A stretch of 64,000 bases of DNA from NCBI GenBank assembly GCA_018267925.1, contig JAFDXO010000195.1, forward strand, positions 62,001 through 126,000. Direction: 5' to 3'. The stretch comes from Bacteroidota bacterium (GTDB lineage: Bacteria > Bacteroidota > Bacteroidia > Chitinophagales > Chitinophagaceae). The notes beneath the pieces were generated by a model that was not told where the DNA came from, did not search any database, and saw only the letters and a list, made by a program, of their open reading frames with translations. The stretch's first letter is position 1; each line of letters begins with the position of its first letter. Positions 63,112-64,000 of this stretch are shown here, piece after piece. The translations under genes and the position numbers were made by a program.

Positions 63112-64000
63112 ATGGACCTTTCCATCATCATTCCTTTATTCAACGAAGAAGAGTCATTACCTGAACTGGTTGACTGGATTGTGCGTGTTTGTAACGAACA
63201 AAATTATCAACATGAAATTATCCTAGTGGACGATGGCAGTACAGACAATAGCTGGAATGTAGCACAACAATTAGCACAACAGTTTGCTTCCCTAAAAGGA
63301 ATCCGATTTCAACGAAACTATGGGAAAAGCGCAGCACTGAATGAAGGCTTTAAAGCAGCTCAAGGCAAGGTGGTTATCACCATGGATGCTGATTTGCAAG
63401 ACAGCCCCGACGAAATTCCGGAGCTATATCGAATGATTGCCGATGAAGGTTATGATTTAGTCAGTGGCTGGAAAAAAATTCGGTATGACAATGCACTAAC
63501 TAAAAACTTGCCGAGTAAACTTTATAATGCAGTAAATCGCCGTATATCCGGGGTTAAGCTTCACGACATGAATTGCGGACTAAAATCATATCGCAAAAAA
63601 GTGATTAAAAGCATTGAAGTTTATGGAGAAATGCACAGATTTATTCCAGTTTTAGCCAAATGGGCTGGATTTAGAAAAATTGGAGAAAAAGTGGTGGTGC
63701 ATCGTGCTAGAAAATACGGCGTATCAAAGTTCGGTTGGAATCGCTTTATCAATGGATTCCTCGACTTACTTTCAGTGCAATTTATGGGGCGATTTAGCAA
63801 AAAACCAATGCACTTTTTTGGATCATTAGGAACCATCACCTTTCTTGTTGGCTTTTTGATGACAATTTATCTAATCGTTTCTCGATTTATTTTTGAGGAT
63901 GTATTTCTAACCAATAGACCCCCCTTTTTTATTGCCTTAGTTGCAATGATTATTGGCACACAGTTTTTTCTTACCGGCTTTGTTGCTGAATTGGTGTCAC
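63112..64000 (+). CDS. Family 2 glycosyltransferase (polyprenyl-phosphate type), cut by window edge
   Basis: The frame opens with ATG at 63112 and runs past the right edge after 296 codons. The N-terminal GT-A domain has SIIIPLFNEEESLPEL, IILVDDGSTDNSW, MDADLQDSPDEIPEL and MNCGLKSYRKKV. A C-terminal membrane part begins near MHFFGSLGTITFLVGFLMTIYL and has a second segment at FFIALVAMIIGTQFFLTGFV. This is the DPM1/GtrB-like group that transfers a sugar to a lipid phosphate carrier. The sugar is unknown. The 3' end is missing. Confidence 0.9.
   Translation, partial: MDLSIIIPLFNEEESLPELVDWIVRVCNEQNYQHEIILVDDGSTDNSWNVAQQLAQQFASLKGIRFQRNYGKSAALNEGFKAAQGKVVITMDADLQDSPDEIPELYRMIADEGYDLVSGWKKIRYDNALTKNLPSKLYNAVNRRISGVKLHDMNCGLKSYRKKVIKSIEVYGEMHRFIPVLAKWAGFRKIGEKVVVHRARKYGVSKFGWNRFINGFLDLLSVQFMGRFSKKPMHFFGSLGTITFLVGFLMTIYLIVSRFIFEDVFLTNRPPFFIALVAMIIGTQFFLTGFVAELVS

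Noticed and set aside
63621..63839. Minus-strand frame of 72 codons near the right edge
   Set aside because: It lies antisense to the clear glycosyltransferase frame that starts at 63112 and runs off the window.

Overview
This is an AT-rich bacterial chromosome segment from a member of the Bacteroidota, most likely a Chitinophagaceae-like lineage. Several things support this: type IX secretion genes and cargo (PorQ, a type A sorting domain, and a gliding-motility type B C-terminal domain), Bacteroidota-specific families (DUF2480, PUR-domain DNA-binding protein, DUF4199, DUF6600, BatA-type protein, MbnP), -7 promoter boxes of the form TAnnTTTG in front of many genes, and few Shine-Dalgarno sites. 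Gene density is high, operons are short and strands alternate often. Most of the window is core genome.

Layout. 1-9.3 kb: the start of an Xaa-Pro aminopeptidase running off the left edge, a zinc metallopeptidase, a persulfide dioxygenase/rhodanese fusion, LutB, a deacetylase-like protein, an L,D-transpeptidase, a DUF2480 protein and a PpiD-like foldase. 9.3-9.8 kb: an AT-rich intergenic region between divergent genes with several near-consensus DnaA boxes. 9.8-18.7 kb: nadA, a secreted PA-domain protein, mnmG with two ParB-binding parS sites (one in its promoter, one in its coding region), recX, apaG, a thioredoxin-like protein with a MerR regulator, and two envelope proteins. 18.7-31.1 kb: an aldehyde dehydrogenase/flavin reductase pair, purH, a GNAT acetyltransferase, a 2179-residue repetitive secreted protein, and a stand-alone homocysteine-methyltransferase module of methionine synthase.

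31.1-50.5 kb: a possible one-domain sliding-clamp-like protein, iscS-iscU-iscA, methylmalonyl-CoA epimerase, CorA, cyclophilin, a LOG-family protein, a fused SpmAB protein, membrane proteins and lipoproteins, an ArsR regulator, divergent tsaB/ridA, fabI-porQ, a PUR protein, an orphan ParA, a TPR protein with MoxR, and queD-folE. 50.6-52.7 kb: tRNA-Pro(GGG) followed by a small accessory patch with an AAA/DUF4143 ATPase and gene remnants. 52.7-64 kb: typA, alaS, an MbnP/MbnH-like copper protein and diheme enzyme pair, a BatA-like protein, a dihydroorotase homologue lacking its metal-binding histidines, a DUF4199 protein and a family 2 glycosyltransferase cut by the right edge.

The most notable signals are the parS pair at mnmG with a possible replication origin 3 kb away, the MbnP/MbnH pair, the clamp-like small protein, the degenerate dihydroorotase and the tRNA-adjacent accessory patch. 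I found no CRISPR array, insertion sequence or prophage. All family assignments come from reading the translated sequences; no database search was run.
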